DNA of 64,000 bases from Candidatus Aenigmatarchaeota archaeon (GCA_016181005.1 JACPAE010000003.1:1-64000), one strand, 5' to 3'; shown: positions 41,488-49,145, counted from the first letter of the stretch. Notes: generated by a model not told the origin, from the letters alone. Translations and numbers: made by a program.

Positions 41488-41841
41488 TTACCGAAGGGGT
41501 CTCTGAAGCTGCCCTCTTTGCGGCATAGGACTCATTGCGCCTTTCGTAGCCTGCGCCTTTGGCTCCTCTACCGGCTCCTCTTCAGCTAAAGATTCTGTTA
41601 TGTGCTTGATTATCACAACATCGCCGACAGATTGGACCATAGGATAAGGAATAACAACGCCTCTCTTTCCGCCGACAGCCTTGCCCAGCAGCGAATTCTT
41701 TGCAGCCTCTACAACCAGTGAACGAACCTTGTATCTTGCCAAATCAAACTCGATGTCAGAAACCTTGCCGCAATAAAATCCCTTGTTGGTGAAAACGTCC
41801 TTGGCGAACATGTCTGAGATATCCTTTGTCGAAACTGGCAT
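41488..41841 (-). CDS. PRC-barrel protein
   Basis: ATG at 41841 (MPVSTKDISDMFAKDVFTNKGFYCGKVSDIEFDLARYKVRSLVVEA) is used. The body is a PRC barrel, ending GVVIPYPMVQSVGDVVIIKH, followed by a Pro/Glu/Gln-rich tail. In haloarchaea PRC-barrel proteins CdpB1 and CdpB2 are divisome parts that work with SepF. The convergent position next to ftsZ fits such a role here, but the family also binds other partners. Confidence 0.85.
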   Translation of the reverse strand: MPVSTKDISDMFAKDVFTNKGFYCGKVSDIEFDLARYKVRSLVVEAAKNSLLGKAVGGKRGVVIPYPMVQSVGDVVIIKHITESLAEEEPVEEPKAQATKGAMSPMPQRGQLQRPLR

Positions 41842-41888
41842 AGGTATTATTTGTAAAATCAAATATAAATATCTATGGTGGAAGCTTT

Positions 41889-42077
41889 TCAGTAAACGTC
41901 CATGGTGTACGACAAGTTCTTAATCAGGCCTTCGTGCTCTCCCCGCTTTTTCGCCACCTCCATCAGGGCTTCGACTTCGCCCTTGTCCAGCCAGATGCCG
42001 TGGCTCTCGCAGACATCCACCTTCACGTCCTCTATAGTCTTGACTTGCATCCTTTGCTTGCATACTGGACATTCCAT
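41889..42077 (-). CDS. TFIIB-type zinc ribbon protein
   Basis: The 62-residue protein starts MECPVCKQRMQVKTIEDVKVDVCESHGIWLDKGEVEALMEV, a zf-TFIIB-like ribbon with CxxC and CxxH-type ligands, then a charged helix. Such stand-alone ribbons occur widely, with unknown roles. The conserved GIWLDKGE is diagnostic of the family. Confidence 0.85.
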   Translation of the reverse strand: MECPVCKQRMQVKTIEDVKVDVCESHGIWLDKGEVEALMEVAKKRGEHEGLIKNLSYTMDVY

Positions 42078-42122
42078 GAAATCGCTATTTATTAATTATG
42101 TTCTCAATTAAACTATAAGTAT

Positions 42123-42236
42123 GCTGAGGTCGCCTAACCCGGTATGGCACAAAACTTTAAAGTGTGTAAGGTTGCTAAATCTCGCGAAGACCTTGCGGGC
42201 GCAAGTCCGTTGTGGGTTCAAATCCCACCCTCAGCG
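42123..42236 (+). tRNA. tRNA-Ser (GCU) with two introns
   Basis: Acceptor GCTGAGG/CCTCAGC with discriminator G, D arm GCC..GGC, long variable arm CGGGC-GCAA-GTCCG and T arm GTGGG-TTCAAAT-CCCAC mark a class II tRNA. Removing a 17-base intron (AACTTTAAAGTGTGTAA) at 29/30 and a 12-base intron (AATCTCGCGAAG) at 37/38 restores CAAGG/CCTTG around the loop TTGCTAA, anticodon GCU. Both introns show bulge-helix-bulge form: GCAC/GTGT with bulges AAA and AAG, and TTGC/GCGA with bulges TAA and AGA. The second site is canonical, the first is not. Confidence 0.9.
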
Positions 42237-42271
42237 CTTAATTTTAAATGTAAAGGGTGCGTAATTAAATC

Positions 42272-42478
42272 ATGAAGCTTACGATAAAGATCTGGAAAGG
42301 AGAGAAATATTACATAGCAAGAGTGCCTGAATTGGGTGTGACTACTCAAGGCAAAACTGTGCTGGAAGCCAAAAAGAACTTGCAGGAAGCAGTTAGAGTC
42401 CATCTGGAGTCCATGGTGGATTACATGATAAAGAAAGGCGGGGTAAGGATAGAAAAAGGCCATATTGTCCATGTTTGA
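42272..42478 (+). CDS. hicB: HicB-type antitoxin
   Basis: The 68-residue protein is the partial RNase-H-like HicB fold: MKLTIKIWKGEKYYIARVPELGVTTQGKTVLEAKKNLQEAVRVHLE. It lacks the C-terminal DNA-binding domain of longer HicB proteins. It precedes hicA by 12 bases, antitoxin first. Confidence 0.9.
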   Translation: MKLTIKIWKGEKYYIARVPELGVTTQGKTVLEAKKNLQEAVRVHLESMVDYMIKKGGVRIEKGHIVHV

Positions 42479-42490
42479 AGATGGGATTGA

Positions 42491-42709
42491 ATGCCTAGGC
42501 TTCCTATTATTTCCGGATATGATCTCATTAAAATACTGTCCAAGAATTTCGGCTTCAGACCAATAAGACAAAAAGGGAGTCATATTACGCTTACGAACGA
42601 CATGGTTTTCATCACTATCCCATTGCATGATGAGCTGGACAAAGGCACATTAAACGCAATTTTAAAAGATGCAGGAGTTAAGCGGAAGGACTTTGTTGAT
42701 TATCTGTAA
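42491..42709 (+). CDS. hicA: HicA-type mRNA interferase toxin
   Basis: The 72-residue dsRBD-like HicA has the catalytic His in RQKGSHITLTN and the conserved ISGYDLIKILSKNFGF and GTLNAILKDAGV. It cuts mRNA when free of HicB. The last 32 bases overlap the end of the convergent antiporter gene. Confidence 0.93.
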   Translation: MPRLPIISGYDLIKILSKNFGFRPIRQKGSHITLTNDMVFITIPLHDELDKGTLNAILKDAGVKRKDFVDYL

Positions 42710-43889
42710 CCTGTTTCTCGCGGAACCAGTTTCTCAGAAGAACCGGAGCTATCACGGTCGTCAGTATGCTCATCAAAACAATCGAGATGTAAATGTCCTG
42801 GCCGATAATGCTCTGATTCAGCGCGACCAAGCCTACAATCATGGCAACCTCTCCCCTAGGAACCATTGAAATGCCTATTATAACCGAGTCTTTGGGATTC
42901 ATGCCCAGCAGCCTTGCGCTGGAGCCACAAGCAACAATTTTTGTAACAACCGCTATGATCGTGAGCGCTATCACGAATGTTATTATGTTGAAATTCAACG
43001 TGTGCAAATCGGCTATTATGCCGAGCGAGACGAAGAACAATGACGCAAAGATTATATGGAGATACTCCACTCCCTCCCGGAAGTTCTTGCCGTGCTTCGA
43101 GTGGACACCCTCTAGAGATATGCCGGCTATAAATGCGCCCAAGATTGCGGAAAGGCCGAACAGCTCAGCTGACATTGCGTACAGGAAGGCGAACAGTATA
43201 GTGAAGATGAAGACGAGCTCGGGAAATTTCTTTGCCATATCAGCGTGGTCCATCCTCCTTACAAGCCTGTTTACGCCGAAGTAGCCGATGACCGTGCCGG
43301 CGACAAGGAATCCCACTGCTTTCAGCATGACTAATCCCAACATCGCTGGGGAGACAGTGCCGAGGACTATCTGCTGGGAAAAGGATAAAGCGAGAAGGTC
43401 CAGGACATCGTCTATGACTGCGGCGCCTATGATTGCCTTTGCGGCGTCTGTCTCAAGCTTTCCCATCTCCTTCAGCACATGCGCTGTGATTGCGATACTG
43501 GTGGCGGTAAGAGCGGTTCCTACCATTATTGCGGATGCAAAGTCAAACCCGAAAAGCACGGCAGTGAGGTAGCCTCCTATCCATGGGACGATGGCACCTA
43601 TAATGGCAATTGTAAAGTATTTCGGATTCAGGATGTGCTTCAACTGGAACTCCAGGCCGACGACGAACAGGAGTATTACTGCACCCAGATGCGCTATGCC
43701 CTTCACGAATTCTGTGTACGTGATTAGTCCGAGAAGGCTGGGACCGATTAGCAGACCCAGCAACAATTCTGCAACAATAACGGACTGGTTTACCCTGGAT
43801 GCGACCAGGTATCCGGCAAAGGCCACGAACAGCAGAAGGCTCATCTGGAATTCCGGCGAGGATGCAATTGTAAAGTCTGCGAACGACAT
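42678..43889 (-). CDS. CPA2-family Na+/H+ or K+/H+ antiporter
   Basis: A 403-residue membrane protein with about 12 helices and the Kef/NapA pattern: LLLGLLIGPSLLGLI, AHLGAVILLFVVGLEFQLKHI, TALTATSIAITAHVLKEMG, AVIDDVLDLLALS (the paired Asp residues of electrogenic transport), and SMVPRGEVAMIVG near the end. No cytoplasmic RCK/TrkA-N domain follows, so it is the short transporter-only form. It exchanges cations for protons across the membrane; which cation is unknown. Confidence 0.92.
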   Translation of the reverse strand: MSFADFTIASSPEFQMSLLLFVAFAGYLVASRVNQSVIVAELLLGLLIGPSLLGLITYTEFVKGIAHLGAVILLFVVGLEFQLKHILNPKYFTIAIIGAIVPWIGGYLTAVLFGFDFASAIMVGTALTATSIAITAHVLKEMGKLETDAAKAIIGAAVIDDVLDLLALSFSQQIVLGTVSPAMLGLVMLKAVGFLVAGTVIGYFGVNRLVRRMDHADMAKKFPELVFIFTILFAFLYAMSAELFGLSAILGAFIAGISLEGVHSKHGKNFREGVEYLHIIFASLFFVSLGIIADLHTLNFNIITFVIALTIIAVVTKIVACGSSARLLGMNPKDSVIIGISMVPRGEVAMIVGLVALNQSIIGQDIYISIVLMSILTTVIAPVLLRNWFREKQVTDNQQSPSA

Positions 43890-43925
43890 GTAAGCTTTTG
43901 TATATGGAGATAAAAATAAGAACTT

Positions 43926-44429
43926 ATGGAGCTCTACTGGCTGTCATTGGTTCCGATACCGTTCTTTACCTGGCTGCTGATAGAATTGGTCAGGGACGAG
44001 GCAATACCGATACCTCTGCCGAAAGACACAATAAGACAGATGCTGAAGCTTGCTAAGGTTAGTAAGAAAGACGTTGTTTATGATCTTGGTTCCGGTGACG
44101 GCAGGATTGTCAGAATAGCTGCGAAAGAATTTGGCGCTAAAGCGGTTGGCGTAGAGAAAAATAGGTTGCTTGTTTGGCTGTCTAGAAAGATGGTCGGAAA
44201 TAAAGGAAGGATAGTGCATGGTGATATTTTCGAGGAAAATTTGAATAAAGCCGATGTTATTGTGATGTACCTGTCACACAAATTAGTCCAACAATTGAAG
44301 CCGAAGTTGGAAAAGGAATTAAAGAAAGGGGCTGGAATAGTTTCTGCAAGCCATCCTATTGAAGGGTGGAAGGAAGTTGAAAGAATAAGGACAGGTCATT
44401 TCTATTCTTACTTGTACAAGATTTCTTAG
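43926..44429 (+). CDS. Membrane-anchored SAM-dependent methyltransferase
   Basis: An N-terminal hydrophobic helix (LSLVPIPFFTWLLIELV) is followed by a small Rossmann fold with VVYDLGSGDGRIVRIAAKEFGAKAVGVEKN (motif I and acidic loop) and ADVIVMYLSHKLVQQL. The compact 167-residue form resembles archaeal class I methylases with an N-terminal anchor, some of which act on lysine residues. The substrate here is unknown. It is divergent from the antiporter. Confidence 0.8.
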   Translation: MELYWLSLVPIPFFTWLLIELVRDEAIPIPLPKDTIRQMLKLAKVSKKDVVYDLGSGDGRIVRIAAKEFGAKAVGVEKNRLLVWLSRKMVGNKGRIVHGDIFEENLNKADVIVMYLSHKLVQQLKPKLEKELKKGAGIVSASHPIEGWKEVERIRTGHFYSYLYKIS

Positions 44430-44489
44430 ATTAATTGCCGTGGCTCAGCGACTTATTTTTTTAAATAAAGAATGTATTAGTTATGATAC

Positions 44490-44591
44490 GGGTTCATAGT
44501 CTAGTGGTAAAGCAAATTCACCTGAGGACGCAACCTTGACGAGCTAAGACTCAGAATGGTTGAGACCGCGGTTCAATTCCGCGTGGACCCA
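44490..44591 (+). tRNA. tRNA-Val (GAC) with two introns
   Basis: Acceptor GGGTTCA/TGGACCC with discriminator A, and T arm CGCGG-TTCAATT-CCGCG. CAACC/GGTTG is the anticodon stem. A canonical 15-base intron (AGCTAAGACTCAGAA) at 37/38 shows TTGA/TCAG as central helix and 3-base bulges CGA and AAT, leaving loop TTGACGT with anticodon GAC. A second insert of 14-16 bases lies in the D loop: removing it joins GTCT-AGTGGTA to GGAC and gives a perfect D stem. The exact D-loop junction is unsure because only a 3-bp GGT/ACC helix is seen there. Gly and Gln were considered and do not fit the loop. Confidence 0.8.
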
Positions 44592-44778
44592 CTAAATTTA
44601 AATAAGATTAAAACAGTAGTTCCGAATGTAAATAACTACCAATAAATGTCATAGAATGAATCTGTTTGGCTAGTATCCTCATTTTACGCAATATTGATAA
44701 TTCAAAATTCGTTTATCGTAAACCCAGTTTCTACCAATGATGCAAACTGGATTAAACCAGCCTGAGAAATAGACTGTT
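44592..44778 (+). other. Non-coding leader of the restriction locus with two inverted repeats
   Basis: GTTTATCGTAAAC (5-bp arms) lies at about 44710-44722. CCAGTTT ... AAACTGG (7-bp arms) follows at about 44725-44753, with a further CTGG-ATTAAA-CCAG. These lie 25-70 bases before the ATG at 44779 and are candidate operator sites. No ORF or T-loop is seen. Confidence 0.35.
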
Positions 44779-45231
44779 ATGCGAAAACCAAATTTCGATT
44801 ATGCGAAAGCAAAACGGGAATTAAGGAAACTAGTTAAAATGGGCGTGTCCAAAAGAGAAGCATCGGTCATAGTCGGCGTCCCCTATCCTACTGCATTGCT
44901 CTGGACTCCAGACATTTATATGGACGCCGACAGCAGGATATCTGGGATAACGCTAAAAATTCTAAAAGAACTAGTATCAACTGGGTATTACTTTCCAAAC
45001 AGGAACCTCAGGGCAACTTTCGCCTACAGATTGCTGAAAAGAAGTTTCCCTGTTAAAAGGGTAAGGTCGCACGGCCTGGTTGTGTATATGATGAAGGGAA
45101 GCGAGAGGACAGCAATGGAGGAGTTGCTTAAGAAACTAAATCTGAAATCAGTAACATACGGTAAGCTCGGCTATATAAGAGACACTTTCGGAATAAAAAT
45201 TAATCCTAGGCGGGAGAAGATGATAATATGA
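44779..45231 (+). CDS. HTH-like protein leading the methylase operon
   Basis: The first 45 residues (YAKAKRELRKLVKMGVSKREASVIVGVPYPTALLW) form a helix-turn-helix-like unit; the remainder (GYYFPNRNLRATFAYRLLKRSFPVKRVRSHGLVVYMM) is basic and mixed alpha/beta. It overlaps the tiny zinc-finger gene by 4 bases (ATGA) and so heads a three-gene unit with the C5 methylase. It may be the control protein of the system. No known family is recognised. Confidence 0.6.
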   Translation: MRKPNFDYAKAKRELRKLVKMGVSKREASVIVGVPYPTALLWTPDIYMDADSRISGITLKILKELVSTGYYFPNRNLRATFAYRLLKRSFPVKRVRSHGLVVYMMKGSERTAMEELLKKLNLKSVTYGKLGYIRDTFGIKINPRREKMII

Positions 45232-45347
45232 AATCTGGTAAAATGAGAGGAAAACCAATGTGCAAGATGTGTGGTCATAAGTTCAGGAATGTAAGGGATT
45301 ATTTCAAGCACACTTGCGATGTTGATCAAAAATATGTTTATGGGTGA
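45228..45347 (+). CDS. 39-residue C2HC zinc-finger protein (methylase arm)
   Basis: ATG at 45228 overlaps the preceding stop (ATGA). The peptide MKSGKMRGKPMCKMCGHKFRNVRDYFKHTCDVDQKYVYG has CxxC-x12-HxxxC, a compact zinc finger. It ends 4 bases before the methylase ATG. It is missing from the ORF track. A paralogue (CRFCGVRFTEVEKFYRHQC) lies at the head of the opposing nuclease arm. A DNA or RNA-binding regulatory role is inferred from position. Confidence 0.7.
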   Translation: MKSGKMRGKPMCKMCGHKFRNVRDYFKHTCDVDQKYVYG

Positions 45348-45351
45348 ATTT

Positions 45352-46509
45352 ATGAAAAAACTGAATGTTCTTGATTTGTTTGCTGGATGTGGGGGATTGA
45401 GTAAGGGATTCGAAAAGGCAGGGTTTAATATCCTTGCGGCTAATGAGATTTGGCATCCTGCAGCAGAGACTCACAGAATGAATCATCCGAATACTTTTAT
45501 GGTCGAAGGTGACATAACCAATCAAAAAATCAAGCAAATGTTAATCAAAATCTGTAAAGACAAGGTGGACGTAATAATAGGTGGTCCACCTTGTCAGGCA
45601 TATTCTGTGGCTGGTAGAAGGGATCCAACTGATCCAAGAGGAAAACTATTTGAGGATTATGTGGACATTGTAAAATCCCTCAAGCCATCATTCTTTGTTA
45701 TGGAGAACGTGAAGGGAATACTTAGTATGATGCACGACAGGGAGGATCTTGCAGACGATAAAATCAATAAAGTCCAAGAGATGAGGGAACAGGTTGATGA
45801 AATTAGTTCAATCTTGAAGCACAACAAGCTAAATGAAAATGAAGTGAAATTCTACAAGGAAAGGTTGCTACACCTAAAGAAGGACATCAAGCAGTATCAA
45901 GAAAAGGTCACCGATATGATTGCCAAAAGATTTAAGAGAATAGGTTACGATATGGGATTCCAAGTTCTCAATGCGGCCGATTATGGCGTGCCACAGAAAC
46001 GAGAGAGGGTGATTTTCATAGGAACAAACACAAAAAAGAAGATAACCTTTCCCACACCGACCCACTCAATGAATCCTCAAATAAAGTTGGATGGGAAAAA
46101 ACTGGACAAGTGGAATACTGTCGCCAAGGCCATAGGTGACTTGGAAAACAAGGAGGAAGACACAAAATTGCACCACATACTTCCTAGTCACAGTGTGGAA
46201 TTTCTTAAAAAAATTCAAAATACTCCAATAGGGAAAAGCGTTTTTAGGAATTACACTGATGCATTCTACAGGTGCAATCCCAATGAACCATCAAGGACTG
46301 TCAAGGAAAATCACAACGGCGTTTTTCTTCATTACTCTAAGGATAGGGTTATGACACCACGAGAATTGGCAAGACTACAAGATTTCGATGACGATTTCAT
46401 TTTTTTCGGTGGCAAGAGTTCAGTATTGGTACAAATCGGAAATGCGGTTCCAGTGGGATTGGCCAAAGCGATAGCCAGTCACGTAAAGGGACTAATCAAC
46501 ATAAAGTAG
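45352..46509 (+). CDS. DNA (cytosine-5) methyltransferase
   Basis: ATG at 45352 (MKKLNVLDLFAGCGGLSKGFEKAGF) starts at motif I. Further motifs: the catalytic Cys in GGPPCQAYSVAGRRDP (IV), MENVKGI (VI), PQKRERVIFIG (VIII), and RLQDFDDDF with QIGNAVPVGLAKAIA (IX-X). It protects the host site from the nuclease encoded opposite. The target sequence cannot be read. Its last 18 bases overlap the convergent nuclease gene. Confidence 0.95.
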   Translation: MKKLNVLDLFAGCGGLSKGFEKAGFNILAANEIWHPAAETHRMNHPNTFMVEGDITNQKIKQMLIKICKDKVDVIIGGPPCQAYSVAGRRDPTDPRGKLFEDYVDIVKSLKPSFFVMENVKGILSMMHDREDLADDKINKVQEMREQVDEISSILKHNKLNENEVKFYKERLLHLKKDIKQYQEKVTDMIAKRFKRIGYDMGFQVLNAADYGVPQKRERVIFIGTNTKKKITFPTPTHSMNPQIKLDGKKLDKWNTVAKAIGDLENKEEDTKLHHILPSHSVEFLKKIQNTPIGKSVFRNYTDAFYRCNPNEPSRTVKENHNGVFLHYSKDRVMTPRELARLQDFDDDFIFFGGKSSVLVQIGNAVPVGLAKAIASHVKGLINIK

Positions 46510-47304
46510 TTGGCACGTTATTGATAGGTCTTCTTCAGATACTCTTATTGGATTTCCGAGATTACTCGTATTGCGCTTGATTTTTTCCAATACATCCTCG
46601 GGTTTTTTGAGCCAGTCATCAGTATCCTTTAGGATCACGTAGAATCTGTTGAGTCCCCAATTGTTTATGGAATTGTTAGCCTGTTTCCTGAGCCTCTCAA
46701 CATCCGCACCACCAATTAACGAACTCGCAAACTCGGCAGGGCTGTCTTTTGCTTCGGAAAAGGACCAGCCATTGGGAACGCCACTATTCTTCAAATCATA
46801 CGGTATTCCCTTGAAGACAAAATCGGATACGCCTTTCTGTGCGATTGACGGTATCACGTCATCCACAGATTTGATAATAGTAGTTTCGGACAAGTCGTGT
46901 GTTGCCACAATGAAATATTCCTGTTTCATAACATCCTCGCCTACCTTCAAAAGCTCCTTTAATTTTTTCCCCTGACTTATCCATTCCCTGACTTTATTCT
47001 GAAATGAGAGATGCAAAAAGGATGGCATACTCCCGTGCCAGTTATGCCCTTCCAGCAAACCTGATTTAAGGTTGATCAAATGATATCCAATATCGGTGCC
47101 TACCCATTTTTTCCTAACAAAATTCCTGATTTGATCTATGCTTATTATGAAGGAGCCTGATGCCCTCAATTCTTTGGCTGTCTTTTCATAGCTAGTAACA
47201 CGAATACGAATCCCATTAGCTTTAAGAAATTCTTCTATGGCACCCTTATTCATCATAAACCGAAAGCAGTACTCACCCAGATCTTCATATCCCTCTTCAA
47301 ACAT
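46492..47304 (-). CDS. Predicted type II restriction endonuclease
   Basis: The 270-residue protein has a PD-(D/E)XK-like active site: Asp in GVSDFVFKG followed by YDLKNSG, giving D-x9-D-L-K. The location beside a C5 methylase and vsr makes it the cognate nuclease. No family name is recognised. It overlaps vsr by 8 bases upstream and the methylase by 18 bases at its end. Confidence 0.75.
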   Translation of the reverse strand: MFEEGYEDLGEYCFRFMMNKGAIEEFLKANGIRIRVTSYEKTAKELRASGSFIISIDQIRNFVRKKWVGTDIGYHLINLKSGLLEGHNWHGSMPSFLHLSFQNKVREWISQGKKLKELLKVGEDVMKQEYFIVATHDLSETTIIKSVDDVIPSIAQKGVSDFVFKGIPYDLKNSGVPNGWSFSEAKDSPAEFASSLIGGADVERLRKQANNSINNWGLNRFYVILKDTDDWLKKPEDVLEKIKRNTSNLGNPIRVSEEDLSITCQLLYVD

Positions 47305-47719
47305 ATCTCACAGCCTTTATTATCTTGGTTATTATATTCTTTGGATTGTTTTTAAGTTGATGCTCCCAGACTCGTATTACAGTCCATCCAAGCCTCCTAA
47401 GTTTCTTTCTGACTCTCTGGTCCCTTTTCATATTGTTCGATATTTTGTTCACCCAAAAAACATTCTTTAATTTGGGTTTCAGATTATCCCAATTATATCC
47501 GTGCCAGAAATCACCATCCACAAATATTGCAATTTTTTGCCTAGGAAGTACTATGTCAGGATTTCCTGGCAGTGATTTGCGATGCAACCTATATCTAATT
47601 TTATCTTTCCATAACGCTTTTCGTAAAATCAGTTCAATCTTGGTATTTTTCGACCTTATGCTGGACATTATTTTGCTTCTGGTATCTTTGGAGAGCGTGT
47701 CTTTTCCCATAGAAATCAC
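47297..47719 (-). CDS. vsr: Vsr very-short-patch mismatch endonuclease
   Basis: Vsr nicks T:G mismatches made by deamination of 5-methylcytosine. Conserved parts are SKDTRSKIMSSIRSKNTKIE, YRLHRKSLPGNPDIVLPRQKIAIFVDGDFWHGYNW (catalytic Asp and His) and LRRLGWTVIRVWEHQL. GTG at 47719 overlaps the preceding zinc-finger stop by 1 base (TAGTG); ATG at 47710 is an alternative. It accompanies the C5 methylase, as usual. Confidence 0.95.
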   Translation of the reverse strand: MISMGKDTLSKDTRSKIMSSIRSKNTKIELILRKALWKDKIRYRLHRKSLPGNPDIVLPRQKIAIFVDGDFWHGYNWDNLKPKLKNVFWVNKISNNMKRDQRVRKKLRRLGWTVIRVWEHQLKNNPKNIITKIIKAVRYV

Positions 47720-47859
47720 TATGCACGGTTTAACCCTGATTGTCTATAAGACACTTCATTTACTTCACATTGATGCCTGTAAAATTTCTCAACTTCAGTG
47801 AAACGAACACCACAAAACCTACATCTACGAACATACTTGCGTGGCTTGCCTCTTTTCAT
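47719..47859 (-). CDS. 46-residue C2HC zinc-finger protein (nuclease arm)
   Basis: ATG at 47859 gives MKRGKPRKYVRRCRFCGVRF, then EVEKFYRHQCEVNEVSYRQ to the stop at 47719; an in-frame ATG at 47883 would add 8 residues. CxxC-x12-HxxxC matches the finger in the methylase arm residue spacing for spacing, including the F/Y-(K/R)-H-x-C ending. It is absent from the ORF track. It abuts vsr with a 1-base overlap, so it heads the vsr-nuclease operon. Confidence 0.7.
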   Translation of the reverse strand: MKRGKPRKYVRRCRFCGVRFTEVEKFYRHQCEVNEVSYRQSGLNRA

Positions 47860-47910
47860 ATTATTGTCTGTCACTTTTAACATAAATTAAGCTAATCCAA
47901 TATTCACTTT

Positions 47911-48369
47911 ATGATAAATTACTGGATTTTCGTCATCGGTAATAGAAGAGATGGGCACGAACTTTTTGAAAACAAAACAAAATTCAACAAAGTGATGAAA
48001 AGGAATATGGTGTGGGGTTTAGGGTGGAGAACACCTAATGTAAGAAGAATAACGAATGGTGATAAAGGTTTATTTTACCTCTCGGGAAATGGGTGGCAAT
48101 GCATCATAGGTCAATTTGAAATCAGCTCAGAAGCCATAAAAATCGAAACTGACAATAAACAAAATACCAGCCCCATCTTATTGTACGGTGCAGGTTACTT
48201 TGTTAGACTGAAAAAATTCAGATCTTTCAAAAGATATGTGAAAATCGCAAATATTAAAAACCAGCTCGAATTGACAAAGAAATCGGCTTTTTGGGGCACA
48301 GTTCTTCAGGGTGGCACCAGAAAAATATCCGAAAAAGATTTCAATTATATTTTGAATATTTCCCGATGA
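47911..48369 (+). CDS. EVE/PUA-like domain protein
   Basis: MINYWIFVIGNRRDGHELF, then VWGLGWRTPNVRRITNGDKGLFYLSGNGWQCIIGQFEI and ILLYGAGYFVRLKKF, has the strand order and aromatic cage of EVE domains, which bind modified DNA bases such as 5-methylcytosine derivatives. Such proteins are common in defence islands. It is divergent from the nuclease arm. A role in sensing modified DNA is inferred from fold and neighbours. Confidence 0.75.
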   Translation: MINYWIFVIGNRRDGHELFENKTKFNKVMKRNMVWGLGWRTPNVRRITNGDKGLFYLSGNGWQCIIGQFEISSEAIKIETDNKQNTSPILLYGAGYFVRLKKFRSFKRYVKIANIKNQLELTKKSAFWGTVLQGGTRKISEKDFNYILNISR

Positions 48370-48371
48370 AA

Positions 48372-49145
48372 TTAGTTTGTTCTTATTTTTGTACCAGTGT
48401 CTAATTCGAAAGCTTCAACTATTTTAGATGCAGATTTCTTAATTTCTTCTGGGGACTGGTTTTTCATTCCTTCAATGAGCCAATAAAGTTTTTCCCAATT
48501 ATTATCTTTAGCTAATTCAGACAGTGTATTAATAGCCACTTTCTCATCTTTAACATCCTCTAATGGTAAAAAGACTCCAATTACCCTTATTGCTTTTAGA
48601 ACATCCTCATTAAATTTTTTCTGTGACATTTTCATATCCTTTTGCTCAGGTTTCACAACTTCTAGATTAGGATTTATTTTTTGCACATACTCAAATCCTT
48701 CAATGTACCTGTTTGCCACTATGCCAGGGCTTACTTTTATTTTTTTCTTTTTAAGGAAAGCTATTACGGAACCTAGACTAGGTCTAGATGGATAAGCCGC
48801 TTTAATTTCATTATGAATATCTGGAGTTAGGAAAGATTGTGCAATAGCGTCTTTATCATCAGAAGCAACTTTCTTGCCCAATTCCGTTATTTGCCATCCC
48901 AATGTCCCAGTCTTAGCAACCAAACCATACATCTTTAATGAGGCCATATAACGAGACCTAGAACCACCTTTTATTCCCATATGCCTGCATATTTCTTCAA
49001 ATGTTAATATTTCATCTCCCCCCCTTTCATAACCCTTCTTTATCAGTTGTATTGCTTCGTCTATTCCAATTGCAGGAGATTCCATTTCAAGTTCTCTGCT
49101 CCGCGTCTTACCCTTGTCATCAAGTTTTTTAGACACATATAACAC
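48372..49145 (-). CDS. Winged-helix protein, DUF5343-like
   Basis: The 257-residue protein has an N-terminal wHTH (EAIQLIKKGYERGGDEILTFEEICRHMGIKGGSRSRYMASLKMYGLV) and a central ALKAAYPSRPSLGS-type block (IHNEIKAAYPSRPSLGSVIAFLKKKKIKVSP). This plan resembles DUF5343 proteins often found beside defence genes. The C-terminal 90 residues are helical. A strong TATA (GTTTATAAATAAG) and an array of TTGGTAAT sites lie upstream. It converges on the EVE gene, with 2 bases between stops. Confidence 0.6.
   Translation of the reverse strand: MLYVSKKLDDKGKTRSRELEMESPAIGIDEAIQLIKKGYERGGDEILTFEEICRHMGIKGGSRSRYMASLKMYGLVAKTGTLGWQITELGKKVASDDKDAIAQSFLTPDIHNEIKAAYPSRPSLGSVIAFLKKKKIKVSPGIVANRYIEGFEYVQKINPNLEVVKPEQKDMKMSQKKFNEDVLKAIRVIGVFLPLEDVKDEKVAINTLSELAKDNNWEKLYWLIEGMKNQSPEEIKKSASKIVEAFELDTGTKIRTN

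Noticed and set aside
44490-44591. tRNA-Gly reading of the tRNA-Val gene
   Set aside because: The T arm resembles tRNA-Gly, but the loop after intron removal is TTGACGT; no NCC anticodon can be formed.
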